12,233 bases of DNA from assembly GCA_902475855.1 (NCBI GenBank), contig CABSBF010000053.1, positions 1 to 12,233 on the forward strand, in the 5' to 3' direction. The translations under genes were made by a program, and so were the position numbers. A model generated the notes under the pieces. That model saw nothing but the letters and a program-made list of their open reading frames with translations. It made no database searches and was not told where the DNA came from. Below are positions 1-7,555 of this stretch, piece after piece. This DNA is from an uncultured Eubacteriales bacterium (GTDB lineage Bacteria > Bacillota > Clostridia > Oscillospirales > Oscillospiraceae). Every line of letters starts with the position of its first letter. Position 1 is the stretch's first letter.

Positions 1-407
1 ATTGTAACCGATTTTTTTGTATAAGAAAAGATGTTTTTCGTACTTTTTTTCGAAAACAGCAAAAAAATCTTTCCAATTCGGCGCAATGCCCGCAGCGGCC
101 AGGAGAAAAACTCCCAGAATTTTCCAAAAACCGGCAGCAGAATGCGGCTGAACACAAAAAAATAGGTTGCCGAACCGCACAGACTGCCAAGCAGCATGGA
201 AACCCGGAACTGCCCGTCTCCGAAGCGGAGGGCGAACAGCAGATTCCCCGCCAGCCAGCACAGGACGAACCAGAGATCCGCCAGTGGTGTCAGCCAACGC
301 AGACTCCGCCGCAGGCCACGCAGCAGATCATAATGCAGGCCGCAGGCCAGTCCCATCAGGGCAGCCAGCAAGAAGCGGCTTCCCTGCAACCACAGCGGCT
401 GCTCCAT
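1..407 (-). CDS. yabQ: YabQ, spore cortex biosynthesis membrane protein (partial, C-terminus beyond window)
   Basis: Reading the minus strand from an ATG at 407 gives an open frame of 135 codons that runs off the window edge, beginning MEQPLWLQGSRFLLAALMGL. The ATG abuts the yabP stop codon (TGA then ATG, no gap), so translation is probably coupled. The visible part has hydrophobic helices at about residues 10-27, 39-60 and 68-90, with short basic loops (LLRGLRRSLRW). A basic tail rich in Lys and Arg follows (about residues 103-135). This pattern and the position directly after yabP match YabQ, a polytopic membrane protein needed for spore cortex formation in Bacillus subtilis, where yabP and yabQ share a sigma-E transcript. 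The YabQ family is poorly conserved in sequence, so the call rests mainly on gene order and topology. The end of the protein is not visible. Confidence 0.85.
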   Translation of the reverse strand, partial: MEQPLWLQGSRFLLAALMGLACGLHYDLLRGLRRSLRWLTPLADLWFVLCWLAGNLLFALRFGDGQFRVSMLLGSLCGSATYFFVFSRILLPVFGKFWEFFSWPLRALRRIGKIFLLFSKKSTKNIFSYTKKSVT

Positions 408-686
408 TCAGCGAAACAGGCGGGAAAAGAAGCCGCCCGGCTTCTGCGGTTCCTCGTAAAGCATCGCATCCACGGTGCCGTCCACCGCAACCTGACCACC
501 GTCTATGGAAAGCGTCTGTAAATGCAGCGACTGCCCTCGGATGACCAGCACGCCCCTGGCAGTGTGCAGCACAACGGATTCCTCATCGAAGCTCTCCACC
601 TCCCGAACGCCGGTGACGCTCAGGCGGGCACGGTTTTCCAGGCGAAGATCATGCGGCGCTTCGCCGCGGAGCGACTCATTGGCCAT
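408..686 (-). CDS. yabP: YabP, sporulation protein (YabP/YqfC family)
   Basis: The 92-residue product is close to the roughly 100 residues of B. subtilis YabP. It carries the family's recognisable core: HDLRLENRARLSVTGV near the N-terminus, then ESFDEESVVLHTARGVLVIRG, then a segment around residues 55-77 with LHLQTLSIDGG and a final VDGTVDAMLYEE. The C-terminal tail is proline- and phenylalanine-rich (QKPGGFFSRLFR). The start at 686 is supported by a GGGAGG ribosome binding site at 696-701 with nine bases of spacing. In B. subtilis the protein is made in the mother cell under sigma-E and is needed for sporulation; its biochemical role is unknown. It lies directly upstream of yabQ with no gap, and a sigma-E-like promoter sits 50-80 bases upstream. 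No signal peptide or membrane helix is seen. Confidence 0.92.
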   Translation of the reverse strand: MANESLRGEAPHDLRLENRARLSVTGVREVESFDEESVVLHTARGVLVIRGQSLHLQTLSIDGGQVAVDGTVDAMLYEEPQKPGGFFSRLFR

Positions 687-695
687 TGCGATTTT

Positions 696-723
696 CCTCC
701 CATCCGGGAGGTTTGGCCTCCCG
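696..723 (-). promoter_or_regulatory. yabP leader with two competing hairpins over the ribosome binding site
   Basis: On the minus strand the leader reads GGGAGG (711-706 complement region flanked by CCTCCC on both sides when viewed on the plus strand). The arms are at 717-722, 706-711 and 696-701. The central arm can pair with the upstream arm (7 bp with 705:723, loop of 5) or with the downstream arm (6 bp, loop of 4). The downstream arm is the yabP ribosome binding site. The first fold leaves it free; the second hides it. The pairing is seen in the sequence; any regulatory role is inference. Confidence 0.45.
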
Positions 724-735
724 TTTCTCGTCGCT

Positions 736-766
736 ATTATATATGCGCGGCGGGAGGAATTTTATT
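736..766 (-). promoter_or_regulatory. Candidate sigma-E promoter for yabP-yabQ
   Basis: On the minus strand an ATA element (763-765, in GAATAAA) is followed by 17 bases and then CATATATAAT (745 to 736). This fits the known mother-cell sigma-E pattern of ATA, 16-18 bases, CATACAAT-like, with mismatches in the second half of the -10. Transcription would begin near 729 and give a leader of about 40-45 bases. The yabP operon is sigma-E controlled in B. subtilis. The match is by eye only. Confidence 0.5.
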
Positions 767-772
767 CCGTCT

Positions 773-1843
773 TCAGGAAATACTCTTCGGCGCATACAGT
801 GCCGCGGGAAGCATCTCCGATAGCTCCACAAGGCCATGGTGACATCCGCTGGTATAGTCAAATTCCAGCTCAGGGCTGCGAAGACCTGGCTTGGCAGGCT
901 CCAGCGACAGAGAAAACACTGCCGACGTCCCCGGCTCTGCACCGTGACCCGAGAGCATCAGCGTGCCGCCGTGGAGCCGTGCGATCTCCCGCGTCAGTGC
1001 CAGCCCCATGCCAAGCCCCCAACGCGAATCGCCTGCCTCCAGCTCTTTTGCCGGTGCAAACAGCCGTGCAAGCGTCTGCGGAGAGATTCCCTCTCCGTTG
1101 TCGCTTACCTTCACTGCCACAATATTGCGCACCTGCTCCACCGACAGGCAGATCGTTCCGTCCTTCGGCGTATAGCGCGCCGCGTTGGCGATCAGGTTAT
1201 ACACTGCACGCTCCACGAGTTCTTCGCCCAGCCAGATGCGGCAGGGAGAATTCAGACCGCTGTAATGCAGATGCAGGCCGGCCGCCGCCAGCAGCGGCGT
1301 GATTTCTCCCGCGAGCGCATCAAAGTAATGCTTTGCTTCAGTTGGTACACGGCGCACGGAAAGTGCATGGTGAAGCGCCCGGCTGCCGTCGGAAAGCTGC
1401 CCGCAATAGCGCAGCAGACGATACAGTGAGCGATTCAGCTCTGCCGCGGCTGCTTCCGCCTTTCCTGATTCCGGCAGCAGTTCCATTGCCGTCTGCGCGG
1501 CGGAAAACAGCTCGTGAACTGGCTGGCGCAGATGAAGCGCAGCCGTTGCCAGCAAGGCCGCCGGATCACGCCCCACCTGGAGACGCTCCGCCGCAAACAG
1601 CAGGCCATCCTGCAAAGGCCGCACGGAAACGAGATAATCTATGCCCGCCAGTGTCATTGGGAGCCGCAGCACATCCCTGCGCGACCACAGATCGAAAAGC
1701 TGACCGTCCACCAGAGCCGTCACCAGAGTTCCCTCCGCAATCAGCACGGCGGCAGCCTCATTGCGCCAGATGACTCGCCCGTTCTCCGCAAAGAAAACAG
1801 GTTGCCCGACCAGTGCAAGCGCTTGCTTCAACTGCTCCTCCAT
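773..1843 (-). CDS. Cytoplasmic PAS-HATPase sensor histidine kinase-like protein, degenerate H-box
   Basis: The start at 1843 (MEEQLKQALALVGQ, 356 residues) is chosen over an ATG 11 codons upstream because GGGAGG lies seven bases before it. Residues about 5-88 look like a PAS fold (QPVFFAENGRVIWRNEAAAVL and PLQDGLLF). Residues 99-150 form the helical dimerisation region. Residues 205-315 are a HATPase_c domain with N-box NLIANAARY (216-224), G1 box DNGEG (248-252), G2 box GLGMG (276-280) and a final GTSAVFSLSL. The H-box segment reads AALHLRQPVHELF (101-113). Aligned on the LRxP core, the usual phospho-histidine position holds Leu103, while His104 sits one place late. There is no membrane helix and no adjacent response regulator, so it is an orphan. 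A 40-residue C-terminal tail after the kinase domain is unusual. It could feed the sporulation phosphorelay or act only as an ATPase; both are inference. Confidence 0.8.
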   Translation of the reverse strand: MEEQLKQALALVGQPVFFAENGRVIWRNEAAAVLIAEGTLVTALVDGQLFDLWSRRDVLRLPMTLAGIDYLVSVRPLQDGLLFAAERLQVGRDPAALLATAALHLRQPVHELFSAAQTAMELLPESGKAEAAAAELNRSLYRLLRYCGQLSDGSRALHHALSVRRVPTEAKHYFDALAGEITPLLAAAGLHLHYSGLNSPCRIWLGEELVERAVYNLIANAARYTPKDGTICLSVEQVRNIVAVKVSDNGEGISPQTLARLFAPAKELEAGDSRWGLGMGLALTREIARLHGGTLMLSGHGAEPGTSAVFSLSLEPAKPGLRSPELEFDYTSGCHHGLVELSEMLPAALYAPKSIS

Positions 1844-1933
1844 CGGCACACCTCCCGCGATAGTATTTTCTGTCACAGGTGTTTTTTACGTGGAAAAATT
1901 TCACATCACCCGTCGAATATCGTCTTTTTTATA

Positions 1934-1962
1934 ATCATACTTGATTTTCAGAGAAAAGGCAA
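1934..1962 (-). promoter_or_regulatory. Sigma-A promoter for the histidine kinase-like gene
   Basis: On the minus strand TTGCCT (1962-1957) is separated by exactly 17 bases from TATGAT (1939-1934). The start site would fall near 1927, leaving a leader of about 85 bases. It faces away from the uvrA promoter; the two -35 boxes are about 40 bases apart. Confidence 0.6.
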
Positions 1963-2001
1963 GCAAAACTGTCCTTTGCGAAATTGTTTTTCAATTCACA
2001 G

Positions 2002-2030
2002 TTGATAAAGACAAACATTTGTGCTATAAT
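2002..2030 (+). promoter_or_regulatory. Sigma-A promoter of uvrA
   Basis: TTGATA (2002-2007), a 17-base spacer and TATAAT (2025-2030) form a near-consensus vegetative promoter. The spacer ends TGC, so it also has an extended -10 (TGCTATAAT). Transcription would begin near 2037, giving a leader of about 26 bases that ends with GGAGG (2052-2056), six bases before the uvrA ATG. Confidence 0.8.
2012..2025 (+). promoter_or_regulatory. Candidate LexA (SOS) operator in the uvrA promoter
   Basis: The bases CAAACATTTGTGCT fit the Gram-positive LexA box CGAAC-N4-GTTCG at 7 of 10 defined positions. They lie between the -35 and -10 boxes, where a bound repressor would block RNA polymerase. uvrA and uvrB are classic LexA targets in Firmicutes. 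The right half-site (GTGCT) is degenerate, so the call is tentative. Confidence 0.4.
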
Positions 2031-2062
2031 AAAAAGAACGAATTTATCGCTGGAGGCTAGCT

Positions 2063-4885
2063 ATGCGCGATACCATTTTCGTAAAGGGTGCACGAGAGAA
2101 CAACCTTAAAAATGTCGATATAGAGATCCCGCGCGATGCGCTCTGCGTCTTTACGGGTCTGTCCGGTTCCGGAAAGTCCTCCCTGGCCTTTGATACGATC
2201 TACGCCGAGGGCCGCCGCCGCTATGTGGAGTCGCTCTCGGCCTATGTCCGGCAGTTCCTCGGGCAGATGGACAAACCGGACGTGGATTTAATTGAGGGGC
2301 TTTCCCCCGCCATCTCCATCGACCAGAAAACGACCTCCAAGAACCCGCGTTCCACCGTCGGCACCGTTACGGAGATCTATGACTATCTGCGTCTGCTATG
2401 GGCGCGCGTCGGCACGCCGCACTGTCCAAAATGCGGACGGGAGATTCGCCGGCAGACCATTGACCAGATCGTTGACAAGGTACTGGCCATGCCGGAGGGC
2501 ACGCGCTTTCAGGTGCTTGCGCCCATCGTCCGCGGCAAAAAGGGTGAGCACGTCAAGCTGCTGGAAGACGCCCGCCGCAGTGGTTTTGCCCGTGTGCGCG
2601 CAGATGGGATCCTCTACGACCTCAGCGAAGAGATTGCACTGGAAAAAAACAAAAAGCACACGATAGAGATCGTCGTCGACCGTCTTGTGCTGCGCGGGGA
2701 TATCACCCGCCGTCTGACAGACTCCGTGGAGACGGCGCTCGCCCATGCGGGCGGGCTGGTCGTCATCCAGTGCCCGGACACCGGCGAGGAAACACTCTTC
2801 TCCCGCAACTACGCCTGTGAGGACTGCGGTATCTCCATGCCGGAGCTCTCCCCGCGGATGTTCTCCTTCAATAATCCCATGGGCGCCTGCCCGGAGTGCA
2901 CCGGCCTCGGCTATCGTCTGAAGGTCGATCCGGCGCTTGTCATTCCCGACCCTGAGTTATCCATCTTTGATGGCGGGATTCAGGCCAGCGGCTGGGGCAA
3001 TATCAAAAGCGACTCCATCTCGCGGATGTACTTTGAAGCGCTGGCGCAGAAATATCACTTTGACCTGCACGCACCGATCAAAGCTCTGTCACCCGAGGTG
3101 ATGGATATCATCCTCAACGGCACAAGGGGTGAAAAGCTTCAGCTTCATTATGAGCGCGGCAGCGGCCGCGGCACGCTGGAGCAGGCCTTTGAAGGAATCA
3201 TTCCGAACATTGAGCGGCGTGTGCGCGAAACGCAGTCGGATGCCATGCGCAAGGAGCTGGAGGAATATATGACCACCTCTCCCTGCCCGCGCTGCCACGG
3301 CGACCGTCTGTCAGACATCTCCCGCGCGGTTACGGTCGGTGGCCTTTCCATCACACAGTTCTGTGACCTTTCGGTCTCGCGTGAGCTGGAATTTCTTGAT
3401 AAGCTGGAGCTGGAGGGCGCGCAGGCCGTCATTGCCGAGCAGATTCTGAAAGAGATCCGCTCGCGGTTGGGCTTTCTGCAAAGCGTCGGCCTGCAATATC
3501 TGACGCTTTCACGCTCCGCCGGAACGCTCTCTGGCGGCGAGGCGCAGCGCATCCGGCTTGCCACACAGATCGGCTCCTCTCTGATGGGCGTTCTGTATAT
3601 CCTCGACGAGCCGAGCATTGGCCTGCACCAGCGCGATAACGACCGTTTGCTCGACACGCTGCGCCGCCTGCGCGATCTTGGCAACACACTGATTGTCGTT
3701 GAGCACGACGAGGATACCATCCGCGCGGCGGATTTCATCGTGGACGTCGGCCCGGGTGCCGGCATTCACGGCGGCAGGATTGTCGCAAGCGGCACGCTTC
3801 AGGACATCATCAGCGCGCCGGAAAGCCTGACGGGGCAGTACCTCTCCGGCAAGCGGCGCATTGAAGTCCCGGCGCACCGCCGCGAGGGCAACGGCAAATT
3901 TCTGCGCGTATTTGACTGCTGTGAGAACAATCTCGACCATGTGGACGTTTCCATTCCCCTCGGAACCTTCACCTGCGTGACCGGCGTATCCGGCTCCGGC
4001 AAGTCCTCCCTGGTCAACGAGATCATCAGCAAGAAGCTCTCTGCCAGCCTGAACCACGCGCGCGTCCGTCCCGGCAAGCACGGACATTTTGAGGGAATTT
4101 CCGAACTGGACAAGGTCATCGTGATTGACCAGAGTCCCATCGGACGCACGCCCCGCTCCAATCCAGCCACCTACACCGGTCTGTTCGCCGATATCCGAGA
4201 CCTGTTTGCCTCAACTGCAGCCGCAAAAGCGCGGGGCTACAGCTCCGGCCGTTTCTCCTTTAATGTCAAGGGCGGCCGCTGCGAAGCCTGCTGCGGCGAC
4301 GGTCTGGTTAAAATTGAAATGCACTTCCTGCCGGACGTTTATGTTCCCTGTGATGTCTGCCACGGCAAGCGCTACAATCGTGAGACGCTGGAAGTCCTCT
4401 ACCGCGGTAAATCCATCTCCGATGTATTGGACATGACTGCCGACGAAGCACTGGATTTCTTTGAGAATCTCCCTCGTATTCGCGAAAAAATCGCCACTCT
4501 GGTGGAGGTTGGCCTTGGCTATATCAAACTGGGACAAAGCTCTACGACGCTCTCCGGCGGCGAGGCGCAGCGCGTCAAGCTGGCAACCGAGTTGTCGCGA
4601 CGCTCCACCGGACGAACGATGTATATCCTTGACGAGCCGACCACGGGCCTGCATATGTACGACGTACACAAGCTGCTTGATGTACTGCAAAAGCTGGTGG
4701 AGGTCGGCAACACCGTTCTGGTCATTGAGCACAATCTCGATGTCATCAAAACTGCCGACCACATCATCGACCTCGGGCCGGAGGGTGGCGACGGCGGCGG
4801 AAAGATCCTGATCTGCGGCACCCCGGAAGAGGTCGCCGACTGTCCGGAATCCTATACGGGACAGTATTTGAAACGGATGCTCTGA
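2063..4885 (+). CDS. uvrA: UvrA, excinuclease ABC subunit A
   Basis: UvrA is the damage-sensing ATPase of nucleotide excision repair; as a dimer it finds distorted DNA and loads UvrB. The 940-residue length equals that of E. coli UvrA. Two ABC ATPase modules are complete. Module 1 has Walker A GLSGSGKS (32-39), signature LSGGEAQR (489-496) and Walker B ILDEP with D515/E516. Module 2 has Walker A GVSGSGKS (641-648), signature LSGGEAQR (830-837) and Walker B D857/E858. Two Cys4 zinc modules are present: C252/C255 with C276/C279, and C740/C743 with C763/C766. Module 2's zinc site reads CEACCGDG, with Cys744 where Gln is usual. An extra CPKC pair lies near residue 120. The start has GGAGG six bases upstream. 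It is first in a unit with the radC-like gene (26-base gap) and uvrB, and its promoter carries a LexA-like site. Confidence 0.98.
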   Translation: MRDTIFVKGARENNLKNVDIEIPRDALCVFTGLSGSGKSSLAFDTIYAEGRRRYVESLSAYVRQFLGQMDKPDVDLIEGLSPAISIDQKTTSKNPRSTVGTVTEIYDYLRLLWARVGTPHCPKCGREIRRQTIDQIVDKVLAMPEGTRFQVLAPIVRGKKGEHVKLLEDARRSGFARVRADGILYDLSEEIALEKNKKHTIEIVVDRLVLRGDITRRLTDSVETALAHAGGLVVIQCPDTGEETLFSRNYACEDCGISMPELSPRMFSFNNPMGACPECTGLGYRLKVDPALVIPDPELSIFDGGIQASGWGNIKSDSISRMYFEALAQKYHFDLHAPIKALSPEVMDIILNGTRGEKLQLHYERGSGRGTLEQAFEGIIPNIERRVRETQSDAMRKELEEYMTTSPCPRCHGDRLSDISRAVTVGGLSITQFCDLSVSRELEFLDKLELEGAQAVIAEQILKEIRSRLGFLQSVGLQYLTLSRSAGTLSGGEAQRIRLATQIGSSLMGVLYILDEPSIGLHQRDNDRLLDTLRRLRDLGNTLIVVEHDEDTIRAADFIVDVGPGAGIHGGRIVASGTLQDIISAPESLTGQYLSGKRRIEVPAHRREGNGKFLRVFDCCENNLDHVDVSIPLGTFTCVTGVSGSGKSSLVNEIISKKLSASLNHARVRPGKHGHFEGISELDKVIVIDQSPIGRTPRSNPATYTGLFADIRDLFASTAAAKARGYSSGRFSFNVKGGRCEACCGDGLVKIEMHFLPDVYVPCDVCHGKRYNRETLEVLYRGKSISDVLDMTADEALDFFENLPRIREKIATLVEVGLGYIKLGQSSTTLSGGEAQRVKLATELSRRSTGRTMYILDEPTTGLHMYDVHKLLDVLQKLVEVGNTVLVIEHNLDVIKTADHIIDLGPEGGDGGGKILICGTPEEVADCPESYTGQYLKRML

Positions 4886-4911
4886 GCACCCGGAGAAAGA
4901 GAGGATATGCC

Positions 4912-5568
4912 ATGGATCGTCTTGCGCGTCATCTCTTGCACGGCAATCCGGACACGATGAAGGACGCAGAGCTTCTGGAGCTGCTGCTTCGCTTCGCCGT
5001 ACCGGACCCCAATGCGCTTGCCCGCCGTCTGCTGGAACACTATCCGGGTCTTGCCACCGTTCTGGAAGCCGAACCGGAGGCGCTCAGCGCTGTTGAGGGC
5101 ATGACACAGGAATGCATCGTGCTCTTGCGTCTGGTTCCGGAATTGCAGCGGCGTTATCTCATTGCGCGCTCAGCACCGGAGACCCGCCTGGTCGACAGTG
5201 CATCCTTCGGCAGCTATCTTCTCCCCTATTTCTATGGCACAAAGGACGAGATCGTCTATCTTCTCACGCTGGACGCCGCCGGCAAGGTTCTCTCCTGTCG
5301 TCTGATCGGCCGCGGCAGCGTCAATTCCGCCAATGTCCCCATGCGCCGTCTGGTGCAGGAGGTGCTGAACACAAATGCCTCTGCCATTGTGCTGGCGCAC
5401 AATCACCCTTCCGGTATTGCGCTTCCCTCACAGGAGGACATTGACCTGACACTGCGCCTGCGCGAGGCACTGGACGTGATGGATATTCTCCTCCTGGATC
5501 ATCTTGTCATTGCAGATGACGACTATGTTTCCATGAATGACAGCGGCTATCTGCGCCGCAGCTTCTGA
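4912..5568 (+). CDS. radC: RadC family protein (JAMM/MPN domain)
   Basis: The 218-residue product is slightly short of typical RadC (about 220-230). The N-terminal half has the family's helical region (MKDAELLELLLRFAVPDPNALARRLLEHY, residues 16-44) and a degenerate helix-hairpin-helix (AVEGMTQECIVLLRLVPELQRRY, 60-82). The C-terminal half, from about residue 92, is the JAMM-like metal-binding domain: Glu113 in KDEIVYLLTLD, then HNHPSG with His163 and His165, and PSQEDIDLT with Asp176. The metal-binding set is therefore complete. RadC was named for a repair phenotype later shown to be due to a recG allele; its true role is unsettled, and relatives occur as mobile-element anti-restriction or accessory genes. 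Here it lies between uvrA (26-base gap) and uvrB (10-base gap), so it is co-transcribed with repair genes. The ribosome binding site AGAGAGG lies seven bases before the ATG. Confidence 0.93.
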   Translation: MDRLARHLLHGNPDTMKDAELLELLLRFAVPDPNALARRLLEHYPGLATVLEAEPEALSAVEGMTQECIVLLRLVPELQRRYLIARSAPETRLVDSASFGSYLLPYFYGTKDEIVYLLTLDAAGKVLSCRLIGRGSVNSANVPMRRLVQEVLNTNASAIVLAHNHPSGIALPSQEDIDLTLRLREALDVMDILLLDHLVIADDDYVSMNDSGYLRRSF

Positions 5569-5578
5569 GGTGCTTTCT

Positions 5579-7543
5579 ATGGATTTCAAACTGCACGCGC
5601 CCTACTCTCCCACCGGGGATCAACCGGAGGCCATCCGTGCCCTGGCGCGCGGTGTTCAGGAGGGAATGCCTGCACAGGTTCTGCTAGGCGTCACCGGTTC
5701 CGGCAAGACCTTCACCATGGCCTCCGTAATCGAAAAACTGAACCGCCCAACGCTGGTGCTGGCGCACAACAAGACGCTTGCCGCCCAGCTTTGCTCGGAA
5801 TTCCGGGAGTTTTTCCCGGAAAATGCGGTGGAGTATTTCATTTCCTACTATGACTACTATCAGCCGGAAGCCTACATTGCCCACACGGATACCTACATTG
5901 AAAAAGATTCCGCCATCAACGATGAGATTGAGCGTCTTCGCCACAGTGCAACCTCCTCTCTCTTTGAGCGGCGCGACGTGATCGTGGTTTCCTCAGTTTC
6001 CTGCATTTACGGTCTGGGTGACCCGATTGACTACAAAAACATGGTTATCTCTCTGCGCACGGGCATGGAAAAATCCCGGGAGGAGCTGATGGCCAAGCTC
6101 GTGGACATCCGCTACGAGCGCAACGACATCGACTTTTCCCGCAACCGCTTCCGGGTTCGTGGCGACACAGTGGAAATCTATCCCGCCTACTGGACGGGGC
6201 GCGCCATCCGCGTTGAATTCTTCGGTGACGAGATTGACCGCATCTCCGAGATCAATGCCGTCACGGGACTGCCGGAGCGCGTGATCAGCCACGTTGCCAT
6301 CTACCCCGCCTCGCACTATGTTGCCTCACGGGAAAAGCTCAACCGTGCCATCTTTGAGATCGAAAAAGAGATGGAGGAGCGCGAAAAATGGTTCAAGGAA
6401 AATGACAAGCTGCTGGAAGCGCAGCGCATCCGCCAGCGGACAATGTATGACATTGAAATGTTGCAGGAAATTGGCTTTTGCAGTGGCATTGAGAACTATT
6501 CCCGCGTAATCTCCGGCCGTGCTCCCGGTACGCCGCCCATGACGCTGCTGGACTATTTCCCCAAAGACTTCCTGCTCTTTGTGGATGAAAGTCATGTTAC
6601 ACTTCCGCAGGTGCGCGCTATGTACGCCGGTGACCGCAGCCGCAAGGAGAGCCTTGTAGATTACGGCTTCCGCCTTCCCAGCGCCTTTGACAACCGTCCC
6701 CTGACCTTCGATGAATTTCAGAGCAAAATTCACCAGGCGGTTTATGTTTCGGCTACGCCCGCAGAATACGAGCGTGAGCGCGCCGGGCAGATTGTCCAGC
6801 AGGTCATCCGGCCGACCGGCCTTCTGGACCCGAAGGTTGAGGTGCGCCCCGTCGAGGATCAGATTGACGATCTGATCGCCGAGTGCAACAGCGTTATTGA
6901 TCGCAAGGAGCGCGTTCTTGTCACGACGCTGACCAAGAAGATGGCCGAAGACCTGACAAATTATTTGCAGCAGGCAGGTATCCGCGTGCGGTATATGCAC
7001 TCTGACGTCGCCGCGCTGGAGCGCATGGAGATTCTGCGCGACCTGCGTTTGGCTAAATTCGACGTGTTGGTAGGCATCAACCTGCTGCGCGAGGGGCTCG
7101 ACCTGCCGGAGGTTTCTTTGGTTGCCATTCTCGACGCAGACAAGGAGGGATTCCTGCGCAGCGAAACCAGCCTGATCCAGACCATCGGCCGCGCCGCAAG
7201 AAACGCAGAGGGCCGTGTGATCATGTATGCAGACAAGATCACTCCCGCCATGCGTGCCGCGATTGACGAAACCGAACGCCGCCGCGCCATACAGGATGCT
7301 TACAACAAGGCGCACGGGATCATTCCCAAAACCATCATCAAGGACGTGCGCGAACTGATTGAGATCACGCAGGCCGAGGGTGATGCAGCCAAGAAAAACG
7401 GCATAAAGATGACCAAAGCCGAGCGCGAACGCGAGATCGCCAAGCTGGAAAAGGAGATGCGCGCCGCCGCCCGCATGATGGAATACGAGTACGCCGCCGT
7501 CCTGCGCGACCGTATCATCGAGCTGCGCGGTGAAAGTAAATAA
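5579..7543 (+). CDS. uvrB: UvrB, excinuclease ABC subunit B
   Basis: UvrB takes damaged DNA from UvrA, verifies the lesion and recruits the UvrC nuclease. The start MDFKLHAPYSPTGDQ at 5579 is chosen over an in-frame ATG 14 codons upstream: it matches the family N-terminus and has GAGG eight bases before it. The 654 residues carry Walker A GVTGSGKT (37-44), the beta-hairpin segment YYDYYQPEAY (90-99) that inserts between strands, the Walker B region VDESH (335-339), SATPAEYE (391-398), helicase motif VI QTIGRAAR (534-541), and a C-terminal UVR motif (about 617-650, KLEKEMRAAARMMEYEYAAVLRD) that contacts UvrC. It ends the operon, 10 bases after the radC-like gene, whose stop codon overlaps its ribosome binding site region. 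A strong hairpin follows the stop. No uvrC gene is in the window. Confidence 0.98.
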   Translation: MDFKLHAPYSPTGDQPEAIRALARGVQEGMPAQVLLGVTGSGKTFTMASVIEKLNRPTLVLAHNKTLAAQLCSEFREFFPENAVEYFISYYDYYQPEAYIAHTDTYIEKDSAINDEIERLRHSATSSLFERRDVIVVSSVSCIYGLGDPIDYKNMVISLRTGMEKSREELMAKLVDIRYERNDIDFSRNRFRVRGDTVEIYPAYWTGRAIRVEFFGDEIDRISEINAVTGLPERVISHVAIYPASHYVASREKLNRAIFEIEKEMEEREKWFKENDKLLEAQRIRQRTMYDIEMLQEIGFCSGIENYSRVISGRAPGTPPMTLLDYFPKDFLLFVDESHVTLPQVRAMYAGDRSRKESLVDYGFRLPSAFDNRPLTFDEFQSKIHQAVYVSATPAEYERERAGQIVQQVIRPTGLLDPKVEVRPVEDQIDDLIAECNSVIDRKERVLVTTLTKKMAEDLTNYLQQAGIRVRYMHSDVAALERMEILRDLRLAKFDVLVGINLLREGLDLPEVSLVAILDADKEGFLRSETSLIQTIGRAARNAEGRVIMYADKITPAMRAAIDETERRRAIQDAYNKAHGIIPKTIIKDVRELIEITQAEGDAAKKNGIKMTKAEREREIAKLEKEMRAAARMMEYEYAAVLRDRIIELRGESK

Positions 7544-7555
7544 TCTAAAGCCGAA

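Noticed and set aside
705..723. Hairpin after the kinase gene as an intrinsic terminator
   Set aside because: The stem is followed by GGATGGGAGG rather than a T-run, and it lies in the yabP leader; a translation-related role is more plausible.
505..1302. 265-codon plus-strand open frame over the kinase and yabP region
   Set aside because: Low-complexity, Pro/Arg/Ala-rich translation without a ribosome binding site; the minus strand encodes a kinase with conserved boxes and yabP.
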